From positions 1 to 47,143 of the forward strand of contig VGEH01000016.1 in NCBI GenBank assembly GCA_016869375.1: a DNA stretch of 47,143 nucleotides, given 5' to 3'. Shown here piece after piece: positions 8,343 to 18,137 of this stretch. The notes below the pieces were generated by a model, which made no database searches, was not told the DNA's origin, and was given only the letters and a program-made list of their open reading frames with translations. This stretch comes from Alphaproteobacteria bacterium (GTDB lineage Bacteria > Pseudomonadota > Alphaproteobacteria > SHVZ01). Numbering within the stretch: the first letter of the stretch is position 1; each line of letters opens with the position of its first letter. A program made the position numbers and the translations under genes.

Positions 8343-9674
8343 TCAGCTCGTCGGCTTCGGCAGCATGATCGAGGTGACCGAGGCCTCGGGCTTGATCACG
8401 GCGCGCGCCGCGGCGATCACCGCGTCGCGCGTGACCGCCTCGATGCGGCGAGGCCATGCCTCGACGTCCTCGATCTTGCGGCCGATGACGAGGGCGGCGC
8501 CGAGCGCCGTGGCCGGCCCGCGCAGCGAGTCGCGCGCGAAGGCGGCGGCGGCGGCGAGGCGCTGCTTGGCGCGCGCCACCTCGTCTTCCGTCGGCCCGTC
8601 GGCGAGCAGCCTCTCGATCGCCATGTCGAGCGCCGCCTCGACGTCCTCGACGGTCTTCCCTTGGCGCGGCGACGCATAAAAGCCGAAGCTGCCGGGGCCG
8701 ATGGTCGAGGCTTCGTAATAGGCGCCGGCCGAGGTCGCCAGCGTCTGGTCGACGACCATGTCACGATAAAGCCGGCTCGTCGTGCTTCCGCCGAACAGCT
8801 CCGCTAGCACCTGCAGCGCATAGGCCTGCGCCGTGTCGCCGTAGATGTAGCTCGGCGCCTGATACATGCGCGATAAAGAGGCGGTGCCGGCTTGCTCGCT
8901 CTTCATCGTAAGGCGGCGGGCGACGCGCTGCGGCGGCTCCGACGGACGCCAGCGCGCGGGTATGACGCGGGCCGGGATCGGCCCGAAATGCTTCTCGGCG
9001 AGCGGCTTCAGACGAGCGACATCGACGTCGCCGGAAACCACGAGGATGGCATTGTTCGGTGCGTAGTAGCGGCGATACCAGGCGAGCGCGTCCTCGCGCG
9101 TGAGCTTCTCGATCTCGTGCCGCCAGCCGATCACCGGCAGACGATAGGGATAGTGCTGGTAGAGCAGCGCGCGCGTCTGCTCGCCGAGCTGCGAGGACGG
9201 GCGGTTGTCGACGACCTGGGAGCGCTCCGCGAGAATCACGTCGCGCTCGGAGAGCACCTGCTCCTCGGTCAGCTCGAGATTGATCATGCGATCGGCTTCG
9301 AGCTTGAGCACCATTTCGAGGCGATCGCTCGCGACCTCGGCCCAATAGCCGGTGTAGTCGTAAGAGGTCATCGCGTTCTGCGAGCCGCCCTCGCGGCCGA
9401 TCACCCGCGCGTATTCGCCGGGGCCGGTCGCCGGCGTGCCCTTGAACATCAGATGCTCGAGGAAATGCGCGATGCCGCCCTTGCCGAGCGGCTCGTCGGC
9501 CGAACCGATCCGATACCAGAGCATGACCGCGACCGCAGGCACGCGCGGGTTGTCGACGACAACCACTTCGAGGCCGTTGGCGAGCGTGAAGGTTTCCGGC
9601 CGGTAGACCTGGGCCGATACCGAGTTCGCGAAGCCGAGAACCGCGAGCGCGAGGAGTAACCTGAGAGTCCGCAT
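8343..9674 (-). CDS. M16-family zinc peptidase, catalytic subunit
   Basis: The 443-aa exported protein has a signal peptide (about 1-21, ending SVSA) and the inverted zinc motif HFLEH at 70-74, with the third glutamate ligand in the LSERDVILAE region (141-150). The second M16 domain follows from about residue 200. The ligands are intact, so this should be an active periplasmic metallopeptidase working with the non-catalytic homologue encoded directly downstream. It is preceded by a DUF3035 lipoprotein gene 44 bases upstream and probably belongs to the same transcript as lspA and ileS. Confidence 0.93.
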   Translation of the reverse strand: MRTLRLLLALAVLGFANSVSAQVYRPETFTLANGLEVVVVDNPRVPAVAVMLWYRIGSADEPLGKGGIAHFLEHLMFKGTPATGPGEYARVIGREGGSQNAMTSYDYTGYWAEVASDRLEMVLKLEADRMINLELTEEQVLSERDVILAERSQVVDNRPSSQLGEQTRALLYQHYPYRLPVIGWRHEIEKLTREDALAWYRRYYAPNNAILVVSGDVDVARLKPLAEKHFGPIPARVIPARWRPSEPPQRVARRLTMKSEQAGTASLSRMYQAPSYIYGDTAQAYALQVLAELFGGSTTSRLYRDMVVDQTLATSAGAYYEASTIGPGSFGFYASPRQGKTVEDVEAALDMAIERLLADGPTEDEVARAKQRLAAAAAFARDSLRGPATALGAALVIGRKIEDVEAWPRRIEAVTRDAVIAAARAVIKPEASVTSIMLPKPTS

Positions 9675-9718
9675 TTTACCTGGAGCTCCTGGCCGCCTCC
9701 CCCGACGCGGCTGCCGTA

Positions 9719-10426
9719 TCAGAAGAACAGACCCTCTAGGAGCCCCTTCTTCTTGCGCTGGATGGTTGGTGTCGTGCCGTCGGTCGCCGGCTTGCCGAGC
9801 GCCGAGTTCTCCTGCAGGCGCTGGTTTTCTTTCTGCGCGTCGACGACGACCGCCGTCGGCGGCTCCTTCTTCTGCCAGACCAGCAGGGCATCGATGAACC
9901 GGCTGTCGGCATCGGCGAGCTTGGCCAGATCCTCGGTGATCACCGAGCGGATGTTCGGCAGGGACTTGTCCGCGCCGGCCTGCCTGAGCAGGGAGACCTC
10001 GGCCTGGCTCGGGCCGGCGGGATCGGGGATCGGCGCCGGACGAAGCGCTGCCGCCTGAGGCGTCCTCGGCGCGCTCTGCCCGGCCCCGCCGACATTCATC
10101 GTTGCGACCGGCGTCCGCGGGCTCGCCGCGGGCACAGCAGGATCGACTGGACGCGCCGGCGCTTGGTCCCCTTGGCGAAGAACGGCGGAGCGCGCCTGAT
10201 CGGTCACCGTCCCTTCCTGGGGCCGCAGGGCACCTGGCTGCGGGGGACGGAGAGCGAAATCGGGCGGAAGGCTCAACGGCGCCCGGCGCACCACGGCGAA
10301 CTCGTCCGGGGCGTTCTTGCCGAGGCCGAAGGATTTCCGCATCTCCTCGCCACAGCCGGCGAGCAGGGTCAGGGCCGGTAGCAGGGCGAGAAGGGCAAGG
10401 CGGTTCGCGCGGCCGAGTCGGAGCAT
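9719..10426 (-). CDS. DUF3035-family outer-membrane lipoprotein
   Basis: The 235-aa product has a lipoprotein signal (lipobox LLAGC, Cys at about 25), a Pro/Arg/Ala-rich low-complexity middle (about 50-140), and a C-terminal half with the PNIRSVITEDLAKL segment and a basic end (IQRKKKGLLEGLFF). The gene order lspA, lipoprotein, M16, M16 is familiar in alphaproteobacteria, where members of this family have been linked to the beta-barrel assembly machinery. That role is recalled, not shown here. It starts 7 bases after lspA; its maturation would depend on LspA, its upstream neighbour. Confidence 0.82.
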   Translation of the reverse strand: MLRLGRANRLALLALLPALTLLAGCGEEMRKSFGLGKNAPDEFAVVRRAPLSLPPDFALRPPQPGALRPQEGTVTDQARSAVLRQGDQAPARPVDPAVPAASPRTPVATMNVGGAGQSAPRTPQAAALRPAPIPDPAGPSQAEVSLLRQAGADKSLPNIRSVITEDLAKLADADSRFIDALLVWQKKEPPTAVVVDAQKENQRLQENSALGKPATDGTTPTIQRKKKGLLEGLFF

Positions 10427-10433
10427 GGTCTAA

Positions 10434-10937
10434 CTATTTAGGCCGGTCAGGGACCTGGGACAAGCGTTCCGGGAGCAGGTTCAGCAGGAGCAGCGTCGCG
10501 GCACCGACGGTGATCCCCGAATCGGCCAGATTGAAGGCCCAGAAGTGCCAGCCAGCGGCGTGAAAATCCAGAAAATCGACGACAGCACCGAAGCGTAGCC
10601 GGTCTATGGCGTTGCCGACGGCGCCCCCCAGGACAAGGCCGAGCGCCGCCGCGATCAGCCAATTTTCGGCCCGGATCAGCCAGCGCAGCAGGAAGATGAC
10701 GATGGCGACCGCGACGCCGGCCAGGAGCCAAGGCGCCCAGGAAGAGTCGTGCGCAAGCAGGCCGAAGCTGACCCCCCGGTTCCAGGCCGGCGCCAGGTTG
10801 AAGAACGACGTGACCTCGATGACCCGCGGCGGGTTGAAAATCAGTGCCAGCATCCACGCTTTGGTCGCCTGGTCGAGCAGGGCGACAGCGAGCGCGACGC
10901 CGAGACCGAGGCGCAGGTTCCTGACCATTGGCGTCAC
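10434..10937 (-). CDS. lspA: Lipoprotein signal peptidase (signal peptidase II)
   Basis: LspA is an inner-membrane aspartyl protease that removes signal peptides from diacylglyceryl prolipoproteins. The 167-aa protein has four predicted membrane segments and the catalytic pair: Asp121 in GAVVDFLDF and Asp139 in [11 protein letters not shown] (53-55) and GNAIDR (108-113) are also conserved. Its start overlaps the ileS stop by 4 bases (ATGA), so translation is coupled, as in many bacteria where ileS and lspA are adjacent. Confidence 0.96.
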   Translation of the reverse strand: MTPMVRNLRLGLGVALAVALLDQATKAWMLALIFNPPRVIEVTSFFNLAPAWNRGVSFGLLAHDSSWAPWLLAGVAVAIVIFLLRWLIRAENWLIAAALGLVLGGAVGNAIDRLRFGAVVDFLDFHAAGWHFWAFNLADSGITVGAATLLLLNLLPERLSQVPDRPK

Positions 10938-13774
10938 GCTGCCACCACCTCGCTGCAGCGCCGACAGAGCGGCTTGCCGCTGCCGCCGACCTCCGGCAGG
11001 ACCTTCCAGCAGCGCTCGCAGCGCTCGCCCTCGGCGAGAGCCGGCACCACCGTGACGCCAGCGACATCGGCGAGGCGGAAGGCCTCAGCCGGGCCCTCAC
11101 CGACGACGAGCTTGGCGCCCGAGGTTATGGCGATCTCGGCGAGGTCGAGCTTGTCGAGAGCGGCCACGTGCTCGGTGGTCGCATAGACCGTCGGCGCCGC
11201 CTGCAGCGACGCGCCGATGCGCTTGGCCGCGCGCTCAAGCTCGAGCGCGCCCGTGACGACACGGCGAAGATCGCGGATCTTCTCCCACTTGGCGCCGAGC
11301 GCCTCGTCGCGCCATGTCGCGGGCACGGCGGGGAAGATGCGGAGATGCACGCTCTCGCTCTTGTCGTCCGCGACAGCGCTGCCGCGATGGAGCCACGCCT
11401 CCTCGGCGGTGAAGCACAGCACCGGCGCGAGCCAGGCCGTGAGGCAGGAGAGGACGCGGTCCATCACCGTCCGTGCCGCGCGTCGGCGAAGGCTCGTCGG
11501 TGCGTCGCAATAGAGCGCGTCCTTACGAACGTCGAAGTAGAAGGCCGAGAGATCGACCGCGGCGAATGCATGGATCTGTGTGAACAGCGTGTGGAAGTCG
11601 AAATCGTCGACCGACTTCCGGACGATGCGGTCGAGCTCGGAAACCCGATGTAGGACCCAGCGCTCGAGTTCCGGCATGTCCTTCGACGCGACCGCCTCGG
11701 ACGCCGAAAACCCCTCGAGCGCGCCGAGGAGATAACGCAGTGTATTGCGCATCCGACGGTAGTGCTCAGCCTGATGCTTCAGGATCTCGGGCCCAATGCG
11801 CTGGTCTTCGGAATAGTCGGAGCTGACAACCCAGAGGCGCAGGATGTCGGCGCCGAACTTGTCGATGACCTCTTGCGGCGCGGTGACGTTGCCGAGCGAC
11901 TTCGACATCTTGCGGCCCTGCTCGTCCATGGTGAATCCATGGGTGAGCACCGCATCGTAGGGCGCGCGGCCGCGGGTGCCGCAGCCGACGAGCAGCGAGG
12001 AATGGAACCAGCCGCGATGCTGGTCCGAGCCCTCGAGATAAAGCGAGGCCGGCCATTGCAGATCGGGCCGCTGCTCCAGAACAAAGGCATGGGTCGAGCC
12101 TGAGTCGAACCAGACGTCGACGATGTCCTTCACCTGCTCGTAATCGTCGGGATTGTAGGCATTGCCGAGGAAGCGCTTCGGATCCGAGGTGTACCAGGCA
12201 TCCGCGCCCTCCGCCTCGAAGGCCTGGGCAACGCGCTCGACCACGGCCGCGTCGCGCAACGGCTCGCCGGACTTCTTCTCGACGAAGACGGCGATCGGCA
12301 CACCCCAGGTACGCTGGCGCGAGATGCACCAGTCGGGTCGCTGCTCGATCATCGCATAGAGGCGGTTGCGCCCGCCCGCCGGCACGAAGCGTGTCGCGTC
12401 GATGGCATCCAGCGACTTCTTGCGAAGCTCGTTGGCGTCCATCGAGATGAACCACTGCAGCGTATTGCGGAAGATCAGCGGCGCCTTCGACCGCCAGGAA
12501 TGCGGATAGGAGTGCACCAGCGATCCCTTGGCGACCAGCGTGCCTGCCTCGGTCAGCGCCTTGATCACCGCGCCGTTGGCATCGCCCGGCTTTCCCTCCG
12601 GCGTATAGACGCGCTTGCCGGCGAACAGCGGCACATGCGCGTAGTAGGTGCCGTCCTCGCCGACCGTCTGCGGGATCTCGACACCGTTCGCGCGGCCGAG
12701 CTCGAAGTCGTCGGCGCCGTGGCCCGGCGCGATGTGGACGACGCCGGTGCCGGCGTCGGTGGTGACGAAATCGCCGGCGAAGACCCGGACGTCGAAGTCA
12801 TAGCCATGGCCACGCAGCGGATGCGCCGTCACCGTGCCGACGAGGTCGCTTCCCTTGAGCTTGGCCAGCGTCGCGTGGTCGGTGATCTTCGCCGCGGCGA
12901 AGAAGGCCGGCAACAGCGCCTCGGCGACGACCAGCCTAGCGCCCGGCTTGATGAAAGCGCCTTCGCCGACCGCCTTCACCGCAACCACGGCGTAGTCGAA
13001 CTCCTCGCCGACCGCGAGCGCGCGGTTGCCCGGCATGGTCCAGGGCGTCGTTGTCCAGATGACGATCGAGGCACCGTCGAGCTCGGGCTTCGACGGCTTG
13101 ATGATCTTGAAGACGGTATGGACCGTCGTCGACTTGTGATCGTGATACTCGATCTCGGCTTCGGCGAGCGCCGTCTTCTCGACCACCGACCACATGACGG
13201 GACGCGCGCCCTGGTAGAGCCCGCCGTTCATGAGGAACTTGCCGATCTCGCGCACGATCTGTGCCTCGGCGCCGTAGGACATGGTCGTGTACGGGTTCTT
13301 CCAGTCGCCCTCGACGCCGAGGCGGCGGAACTCCTCGCGCTGGATGTCGATCCACTTATCGGCGAAGTCGCGGCAGACCTTGCGGAATTCGGCGACCGGC
13401 ACCGCGTCCTTGTCGAGGCCCTTCTCGCGGTATTCCTCCTCGATCTTCCATTCGATCGGAAGGCCATGGCAGTCCCAGCCGGGAACGTAGTTGGCATCCT
13501 TTCCCAGCATCTGCTGGGAGCGGTTGATCACGTCCTTCAGGATCTTGTTGAGCGCATGGCCGATATGGAGATGGCCGTTCGCATAGGGCGGGCCGTCATG
13601 GAGGATGAACTTCTCCCGGCCGGCCGAGTCCCGGCGGAGCTTCCCCCAGAGGTCCATGTCCTGCCAGCGCTTCAGGTGCTCGGGCTCGCGCTTGGCGAGA
13701 TCGCCGCGCATCGGAAACTCGGTCTTCGGCAGGAAGACAGTGTTCTTGTAGTCGGTCTTGGCAGCGTCGTTCAT
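10934..13774 (-). CDS. ileS: Isoleucine-tRNA ligase
   Basis: This enzyme charges tRNA-Ile and edits misactivated valine. The 946-aa length is typical. HIGH is at 70-73 within [18 protein letters not shown] lies in the middle third, the CP1 editing domain lies between them ([24 protein letters not shown]), and a C-terminal zinc finger has Cys pairs in CERCWKVLP and CRRCSEV. It is part of the minus-strand run ribF, ileS, lspA. The 17-base gap to ribF and the ATGA overlap with lspA point to one operon. Confidence 0.98.
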   Translation of the reverse strand: MNDAAKTDYKNTVFLPKTEFPMRGDLAKREPEHLKRWQDMDLWGKLRRDSAGREKFILHDGPPYANGHLHIGHALNKILKDVINRSQQMLGKDANYVPGWDCHGLPIEWKIEEEYREKGLDKDAVPVAEFRKVCRDFADKWIDIQREEFRRLGVEGDWKNPYTTMSYGAEAQIVREIGKFLMNGGLYQGARPVMWSVVEKTALAEAEIEYHDHKSTTVHTVFKIIKPSKPELDGASIVIWTTTPWTMPGNRALAVGEEFDYAVVAVKAVGEGAFIKPGARLVVAEALLPAFFAAAKITDHATLAKLKGSDLVGTVTAHPLRGHGYDFDVRVFAGDFVTTDAGTGVVHIAPGHGADDFELGRANGVEIPQTVGEDGTYYAHVPLFAGKRVYTPEGKPGDANGAVIKALTEAGTLVAKGSLVHSYPHSWRSKAPLIFRNTLQWFISMDANELRKKSLDAIDATRFVPAGGRNRLYAMIEQRPDWCISRQRTWGVPIAVFVEKKSGEPLRDAAVVERVAQAFEAEGADAWYTSDPKRFLGNAYNPDDYEQVKDIVDVWFDSGSTHAFVLEQRPDLQWPASLYLEGSDQHRGWFHSSLLVGCGTRGRAPYDAVLTHGFTMDEQGRKMSKSLGNVTAPQEVIDKFGADILRLWVVSSDYSEDQRIGPEILKHQAEHYRRMRNTLRYLLGALEGFSASEAVASKDMPELERWVLHRVSELDRIVRKSVDDFDFHTLFTQIHAFAAVDLSAFYFDVRKDALYCDAPTSLRRRAARTVMDRVLSCLTAWLAPVLCFTAEEAWLHRGSAVADDKSESVHLRIFPAVPATWRDEALGAKWEKIRDLRRVVTGALELERAAKRIGASLQAAPTVYATTEHVAALDKLDLAEIAITSGAKLVVGEGPAEAFRLADVAGVTVVPALAEGERCERCWKVLPEVGGSGKPLCRRCSEVVAA

Positions 13775-13791
13775 CGTCGGTCTCTTGGAAA

Positions 13792-14730
13792 TCAGGATGC
13801 GGCGGCAAGAGCCAGCCGGGTGCGGGCCACGCGGCAGTCCTCGGCGATCTGGCGCTTGAGCGAGTCCAGATCGGGGAACTTGGCCTCGGACCGGAGATAG
13901 TCGATCAGCCGCACGCGTAGCGGCTTTTGGTAGAGGTCGCCGGAGAAGTCGAAGATATGGACTTCGACCAGAACGCCACGGTCGGCGACAGTCGGACGAA
14001 CACCGAGCGAGACGACGGCATCGCGCCAGCGCCCGTCGATCAGCGCCTGTGCCGCATAGATGCCAAAGGCGGGGTGCAGCGTTTCGCCGAGGCGGAGATT
14101 GGCCGTCGGAAAGCCGAGCTCGCGACCGAGACGGTCGCCGCTCTCGACCACCGCCTCGATCTCGAAGGGCCGGCCGAGCAGACGCGCGGCAGCACGCACG
14201 TCGCCCTCCGCGATCAGATGGCGGATGCGCGAGGAGGAATAGGTCTCGCCCTCCGTGCCTTTGACCGCGGCGACGCGCGTCACGCCGAAGCCCTTGGATA
14301 CTCCGGCCGCAATCAAGGTCTCGCCGGTGCCGGCACGGCCGCGACCGAAACAGAAGTCATGGCCGACGACCACGTGGCTGACGCCGATCTGGCCGACCAG
14401 CGTCCCGTCGATGAATTCCTCGGCGGTCCGCGACGCGAAGCCGCGATCGAAGGTGAGCCTGACCGTGAAGTCGAGACCGAGCTCCGCCAGAAGCCGCCGC
14501 TTGACCGGCCAGGGCGTCAGACGAAAGGGCGCCGCATCGGGCTTGAAGACGGCCTTCGGATGAGGCTCGAAAGTGAGCACGCCAGCCGGCTTGCCCGTCG
14601 CTCGGGCACGGTCGATCGCGGTGCGGATCAACTGCGCATGACCGGGATGAACGCCGTCGAAATTGCCGACGGCGATCACGCCGCCCCTCAACGGCGGGGG
14701 CAGCGCCTCCGGATTCTCGAACAGCTCCAT
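13792..14730 (-). CDS. ribF: Bifunctional riboflavin kinase / FAD synthetase
   Basis: RibF makes FMN from riboflavin and FAD from FMN. The 312-aa product has an N-terminal nucleotidyltransferase domain ([13 protein letters not shown] near residues 22-34) and a C-terminal flavokinase domain (LGFPTANL, then the GIYAAQALI region). I chose the ATG at 14730 because a GAGGGA Shine-Dalgarno lies 5 bases upstream and the conserved region starts soon after. A TTG 54 bases further upstream would add 18 residues of poor character. It is followed by ileS after 17 bases. Confidence 0.95.
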   Translation of the reverse strand: MELFENPEALPPPLRGGVIAVGNFDGVHPGHAQLIRTAIDRARATGKPAGVLTFEPHPKAVFKPDAAPFRLTPWPVKRRLLAELGLDFTVRLTFDRGFASRTAEEFIDGTLVGQIGVSHVVVGHDFCFGRGRAGTGETLIAAGVSKGFGVTRVAAVKGTEGETYSSSRIRHLIAEGDVRAAARLLGRPFEIEAVVESGDRLGRELGFPTANLRLGETLHPAFGIYAAQALIDGRWRDAVVSLGVRPTVADRGVLVEVHIFDFSGDLYQKPLRVRLIDYLRSEAKFPDLDSLKRQIAEDCRVARTRLALAAAS

Positions 14731-14812
14731 GAACGTCCCTCGGCTGCGCGGCTCTTTGTCGTCCGCCGCCGCCTCCGAAGTCAACGCTTTCGGCCGGAAA
14801 TTCCCATGTCGG

Positions 14813-15241
14813 TCAGCCCCTCGCCGGCACCATGACGATCGCCTCGCCTTCGAGGACGACCTGGTTACGAACCAGGCAGACGGTCTGCATGACCACCCGC
14901 TTCTTCTCCGGCACGATGTCGGTGATCGTTGCCGTCGCGGAGACCGTGTCGCCGGTCCTGACCGGCGCCTTGAACTTGAGATTCTGGCTCAGGTAGATGG
15001 CGCCCGGCCCCGGCAGCTTGGTGCCGAGCACGGTGGAGATGAAGCTCGCCGAAAGCATTCCATGGGCGATCCGCCCCTGGAACATCGTCTCCTTGGCGAA
15101 CTCCTCATTCAGATGCACCGGGTTGGTGTCGCCGGAAATCCCGGCGAAGAGGACGACATCCGCCTCGGTCACGGTCTTGGCGTAAGACGCGGTCATGCCA
15201 ACCTTGAGGTCCTCGAGAAAGAAGCCGTGACCGTTCATCAT
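14813..15241 (-). CDS. MaoC-like (R)-specific enoyl-CoA hydratase
   Basis: The 142-aa single hot-dog-fold protein has the hydratase motif GDTNPVHLN with the catalytic Asp38 and His43, and GRIAHGML (57-63). This matches the short PhaJ-type (R)-enoyl-CoA hydratases, which supply (R)-3-hydroxyacyl-CoA from beta-oxidation, for example to polyhydroxyalkanoate synthesis. Whether it serves PHA here cannot be told, since no pha gene is in view. Two adjacent ATG codons are possible starts. A good sigma-70-like promoter lies about 33 bases upstream. ribF follows in the same direction after 82 bases. Confidence 0.9.
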   Translation of the reverse strand: MMNGHGFFLEDLKVGMTASYAKTVTEADVVLFAGISGDTNPVHLNEEFAKETMFQGRIAHGMLSASFISTVLGTKLPGPGAIYLSQNLKFKAPVRTGDTVSATATITDIVPEKKRVVMQTVCLVRNQVVLEGEAIVMVPARG

Positions 15242-15273
15242 GACGCACCGCGGGAAGGATCGTGCTGCGCCGC

Positions 15274-15302
15274 AATATAATTGCCCGAGCGCGGCCGAAC
15301 AA
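15274..15302 (-). promoter_or_regulatory. Candidate housekeeping promoter of the MaoC gene
   Basis: On the minus strand, TTGTTC (15302-15297) and TATATT (15279-15274) are separated by exactly 17 bases. The -10 matches TATAAT at 5 of 6 positions; the -35 is weak (3 of 6). Transcription would start near 15267, about 26 bases before the MaoC ATG, and could continue into ribF and ileS. The call is by eye only. Confidence 0.4.
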
Positions 15303-15322
15303 GCGAATGCGCCGAAAATTGC

Positions 15323-16300
15323 CTAATAAGTCGGGCCGCTTCGGATGTAGCGGTGGCGGTCGGCCGAGGGCACTTTGAAATCCACAATGTCGTGGCCGTG
15401 CAGGACCTTGAGCGGGATGTCCGTCCCCGCCGGACCGACGGCGAAGAGGCGCCGGTAGAAGTTTTCAAGGCTGCCGACCGGCTGGCCCGCCACGGACATC
15501 ACAAGGTCCCCAGGCTTGAGACCGACCTTGGCAGCCGGGCTGTCGGGGGCGACGCGAACGACGAAAACCCGTCCCCGATGCTCCTCGGAGGTCAGGCCGA
15601 GCCAGGGCTTCGGCGGGGACTGGGGGCGCCCGTGCTTGACCATCTCGTCGAGGATCGGCTTCAGCCGGTCGATCGGCACGAACATGTTGCCGGGAATAAC
15701 GCGGTCGCCACCGCGATAGGCGTCGCCGATATAGAGCGAGCCGATGCCGACCAGACGCCCGTCGCCGGCGAAGAGCGCGGCGCCGCCGAACTCGGCGATC
15801 GGCGGCGAGGTGAAGATCGCGTTCTCGAGCAGATACTCCCAGTAGCCGGCGAAGGTACGTCGCGAGACCACCACAGCTGCGGTCGCCGCCTTATACCCGC
15901 CATGCGTCGCGACCAGTACCTGCTGGCGTTCGGCGAGCTCCGCCGAGTCGCCCAGCTCCATCGGCTTGACCGGGATCGGGATCGCCGTGCGCACGAGACC
16001 GAAGCCGGTCTCGTAGTCGTAGCCGACGAGCGTCGCAGAGATCGGCTTGCCCGAAGGTCCCGTCACCTCGATCTCGCTCGCCTCCTGGACGAGATATCCG
16101 ATCGTGACGATGAGGCCGTCTTCGCGGATGACGACGCCATGGCCCTTTCGTTCGGTGCCTAGCGTGGAGGCGCTTCGAGCCGTCGGCGGCACCTTGACCT
16201 CGATGCGGACCACGGTCGCGAGGAGATCGTCGGCAGGCTGCGCCTGCGCCGGCACGACCAACGCAAGAAGGAGAAGAACCAAGGCTAGGCGGAAGAACAT
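15323..16300 (-). CDS. HtrA-like trypsin-fold protein with PDZ domain, catalytic triad lost (pseudoprotease)
   Basis: The 325-aa exported protein (signal peptide about 1-20, ending PAQA) aligns by eye with DegP/HtrA proteases: protease fold about 25-225, then one PDZ domain about 232-310 (PWLGLT, SPAAKVGLKPGDLVMSVAGQ). The catalytic positions are all replaced. The usual TNxHVV reads TIGYLV (His to Tyr69), TDLALL reads TGFGLV (Asp to Gly99), and GNSGGP reads AEFGGA (Ser to Phe171). The fold-defining glycines and the DGRLVGIGS strand are kept, so this is not random decay. It probably binds peptides or partners in the periplasm without cutting them. It stands alone between the MaoC and VOC genes. 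Confidence 0.85.
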   Translation of the reverse strand: MFFRLALVLLLLALVVPAQAQPADDLLATVVRIEVKVPPTARSASTLGTERKGHGVVIREDGLIVTIGYLVQEASEIEVTGPSGKPISATLVGYDYETGFGLVRTAIPIPVKPMELGDSAELAERQQVLVATHGGYKAATAAVVVSRRTFAGYWEYLLENAIFTSPPIAEFGGAALFAGDGRLVGIGSLYIGDAYRGGDRVIPGNMFVPIDRLKPILDEMVKHGRPQSPPKPWLGLTSEEHRGRVFVVRVAPDSPAAKVGLKPGDLVMSVAGQPVGSLENFYRRLFAVGPAGTDIPLKVLHGHDIVDFKVPSADRHRYIRSGPTY

Positions 16301-16360
16301 GGGGCCTCCCGTCGGTTGGCCGGAATGCTAGACCGATTCCGCCCGCCCGCGCATCAGCCG

Positions 16361-16771
16361 TCAGTCGCCGGCTTCGACCCTCGCGTCGAATTGTAGTTCG
16401 ACCTTCACGCCGTCGGGGTCGACGAAGAAGATCTGCTTGCGCGGCCGGCCCGGCACATCGCGGGTCTCAAAGGCGATGCCGCGTGCCTTGAGACGCTGCG
16501 ACATCTCGGCCATGCCGCGGCAGGCGAGCGCGATATGGTCGAAGCCCTGCTCGTCGGCTTCGCGCCCGCTCCTACGCCTGGCGCCGTCGTCTCCGACCAG
16601 GTGGAGAATCGCGCGCCCGCCGGCGTAGAGCCAGTGCCCCGGGAATCCCAGAGGCGGCCTGTCGCCCTCGGTAAGACCCAGGACCTCCGTGTAGAACGAC
16701 CGGCACCGCGGAAGATCGGCGGTGGTGATGGTGAAGTGGTCGAGACCATCGACCAAGGCGGCTGGGGGCAT
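16361..16771 (-). CDS. VOC-superfamily (glyoxalase/dioxygenase fold) protein
   Basis: The 136-aa protein has a glyoxalase/bleomycin-resistance fold. GLDHFTITT carries a candidate metal-binding His12, FDHIALAC a second His, and the C-terminal DGVKVELQF a glutamate ligand, the usual metal site arrangement. The FYTEVLGL segment is typical. Members act as dioxygenases, isomerases or fosfomycin/bleomycin resistance proteins, so the substrate cannot be assigned. It is followed, after 60 bases, by the HtrA-like gene on the same strand. Confidence 0.85.
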   Translation of the reverse strand: MPPAALVDGLDHFTITTADLPRCRSFYTEVLGLTEGDRPPLGFPGHWLYAGGRAILHLVGDDGARRRSGREADEQGFDHIALACRGMAEMSQRLKARGIAFETRDVPGRPRKQIFFVDPDGVKVELQFDARVEAGD

Positions 16772-16862
16772 GTCGAACTCCCGGCAAGTCGTTGGCTTGA
16801 GTCCGAATCATGGTAGCTTGGCCGCCGCCTGCCGCAAGCGGCAGCGAAGGACGGGTCTAGAG

Positions 16863-17237
16863 ATGAGCGAATACGTCGAGCGCAAGGCGCGGGACGCGCT
16901 GGCCGAGGCCGATGGCGACCGCCGGGCCGCCGCTGAGATCCTCGAGCACTGGTGCAGCAACGACGCCCGGCTCAAGGGCGAGCTGATGCGCCCCTTTCTG
17001 CCCAACATCTGCCGAATGGCGATCCAGCGCGCCACCGCGCGCCCGACGAAGGATGCCCGTGCGAAGCTTAAGGGCACGGCCATGGATCTCGTCATCGACG
17101 CGCTTCAGGCCAATGTCGGAGGCAAACGCAAGCCGGAGCCGGCGATCCCTCAGCCGCCGCCGAAGCCGGCCGAAGCGTCGGTCAAGCACGCCAAAGCGAT
17201 GCAGGCGCTGGCGTCGGCCTACAAGAAGAAAAGCTGA
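16863..17237 (+). CDS. Hypothetical protein with a Pro/Lys-rich C-terminal tail
   Basis: The 124-aa product is not recognised. The first two thirds look helical and charged (residues 1-85), followed by a PEPAIPQPPPKPAEA linker and a basic end (AYKKKS). The ATG at 16863 was chosen because it lies after the divergent VOC gene and has a GAAGGA stretch 12 bases upstream. No signal peptide or membrane segment is visible. Codon use and GC content match the neighbours. Confidence 0.7.
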   Translation: MSEYVERKARDALAEADGDRRAAAEILEHWCSNDARLKGELMRPFLPNICRMAIQRATARPTKDARAKLKGTAMDLVIDALQANVGGKRKPEPAIPQPPPKPAEASVKHAKAMQALASAYKKKS

Positions 17238-17264
17238 GCTAGCTGAGAGAGCCCGCCGTCGCGG

Positions 17265-17917
17265 TCAGTCGAGCGGCCGGCATTCCTTCGGGCGGGCGCC
17301 GAGCATGTTCTCGTACATCGCCTTCAGGTACTTCGGATCGGCGCCGATCGCCTTGGCATTGGCGCGATGCTCGGCGGTCTGCGCGACCGCGGCAGCGACC
17401 ATGTGCGGCGTCGCCTCGTCAGGGAGGATCATGTAGCCACCCTTCTCGAGGTCGGCGAGAATCGCCTCCGAGGTCTTCGAGAAGCGGCGGTAGGAGTTGT
17501 CCATCATGCTGACCTGCTCCTTCCGGCCGGGGCTGGACGCACGCGCCAGCGCCATCGAAAGGATGTCGGTCATCAGCTGCTGATCGCGCGTGCCAATCCA
17601 GGCCTCGACCATGGCCTTCCAGATCGTGCTGACATAGGTGCGGAAGCCGCGCGGACCAAGCAGGCTGCGGTTCGCCTGAAACGAGGAATCGGCCTTGCCG
17701 ATCATCGCTTCGGCCGGATCACGCGGCGCGATGGCGTAGCCGGAGAGTTCGAAGGACTTAACCACCGTGCTCGCGTCGGGCTTGTACTTTTCCCATTCGT
17801 GTCGATCAGGAACGAGCCCAGCATGTCCGCGTGCTGGTTCTGCACGCGGTTCAAAAACTTAGCGAATTCCTTCGCGAATACGTCAACGACGCTTGCATTC
17901 GTGAGCTGCGCGCGCAT
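17265..17917 (-). pseudogene. Frameshifted gene of unknown function (intact form about 217 aa)
   Basis: The ATG at 17917 opens a frame reading MRAQLTNASVVDVFAKEFAK and continuing to SFLIDT near 17798, after which that frame becomes Ser/Pro/Arg-rich noise. The frame one base back continues the protein sense from there (EWEKYKPDASTVVKSFELSG) to a stop at 17265. Joining them needs one extra base around 17798, so a single-base deletion explains the break. No slippery heptamer suitable for programmed -1 shifting is present. The joined product has no recognised domain. GGGCGAG lies just upstream of the ATG. Sequencing error and true inactivation are both possible. Confidence 0.6.
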
Positions 17918-18137
17918 CCACTCGCCCTATTCTGGCCCCGGCGCCTTCTGCGATCCACCCCTAAGTTTCGCTCATATCATGGAAATACCAACAAGTACCA
18001 CACCTTTGCGGCACCGTCACGCCGGGGCCTGGAAGACTAGCCTGAAGGATCCGTTAGGCGGCCCGTGGGGTTCCAGACCACGGAAGGATTATGATACCGT
18101 TCACGGAAATTTGCAGCCGATACACTGGACCTGACAA
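17918..18137. other. Non-coding spacer between the frameshifted gene and the two-component module
   Basis: I see no convincing gene in this stretch. It is less GC-rich than its surroundings after 17960. It holds a short hairpin (CCGTGG 18063-18068 with CCACGG 18078-18083, 9-base loop) and a TATGAT hexamer (18090-18095) that could be a -10 element of the downstream operon, though no good -35 lies 16-18 bases before it. Confidence 0.35.

Noticed and set aside
6008..8368. 786-codon open frame on the plus strand opposite mutL and an M16 gene
   Set aside because: It is a GC-driven shadow: Arg/Asp/Glu/Gly/His-rich with no domain sense, and the opposite strand holds two clear genes.
17702..17765. 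Programmed -1 frameshifting in the 17265-17917 gene
   Set aside because: No X XXY YYZ heptamer lies at the junction near 17798, so a base deletion or sequencing error is more likely.
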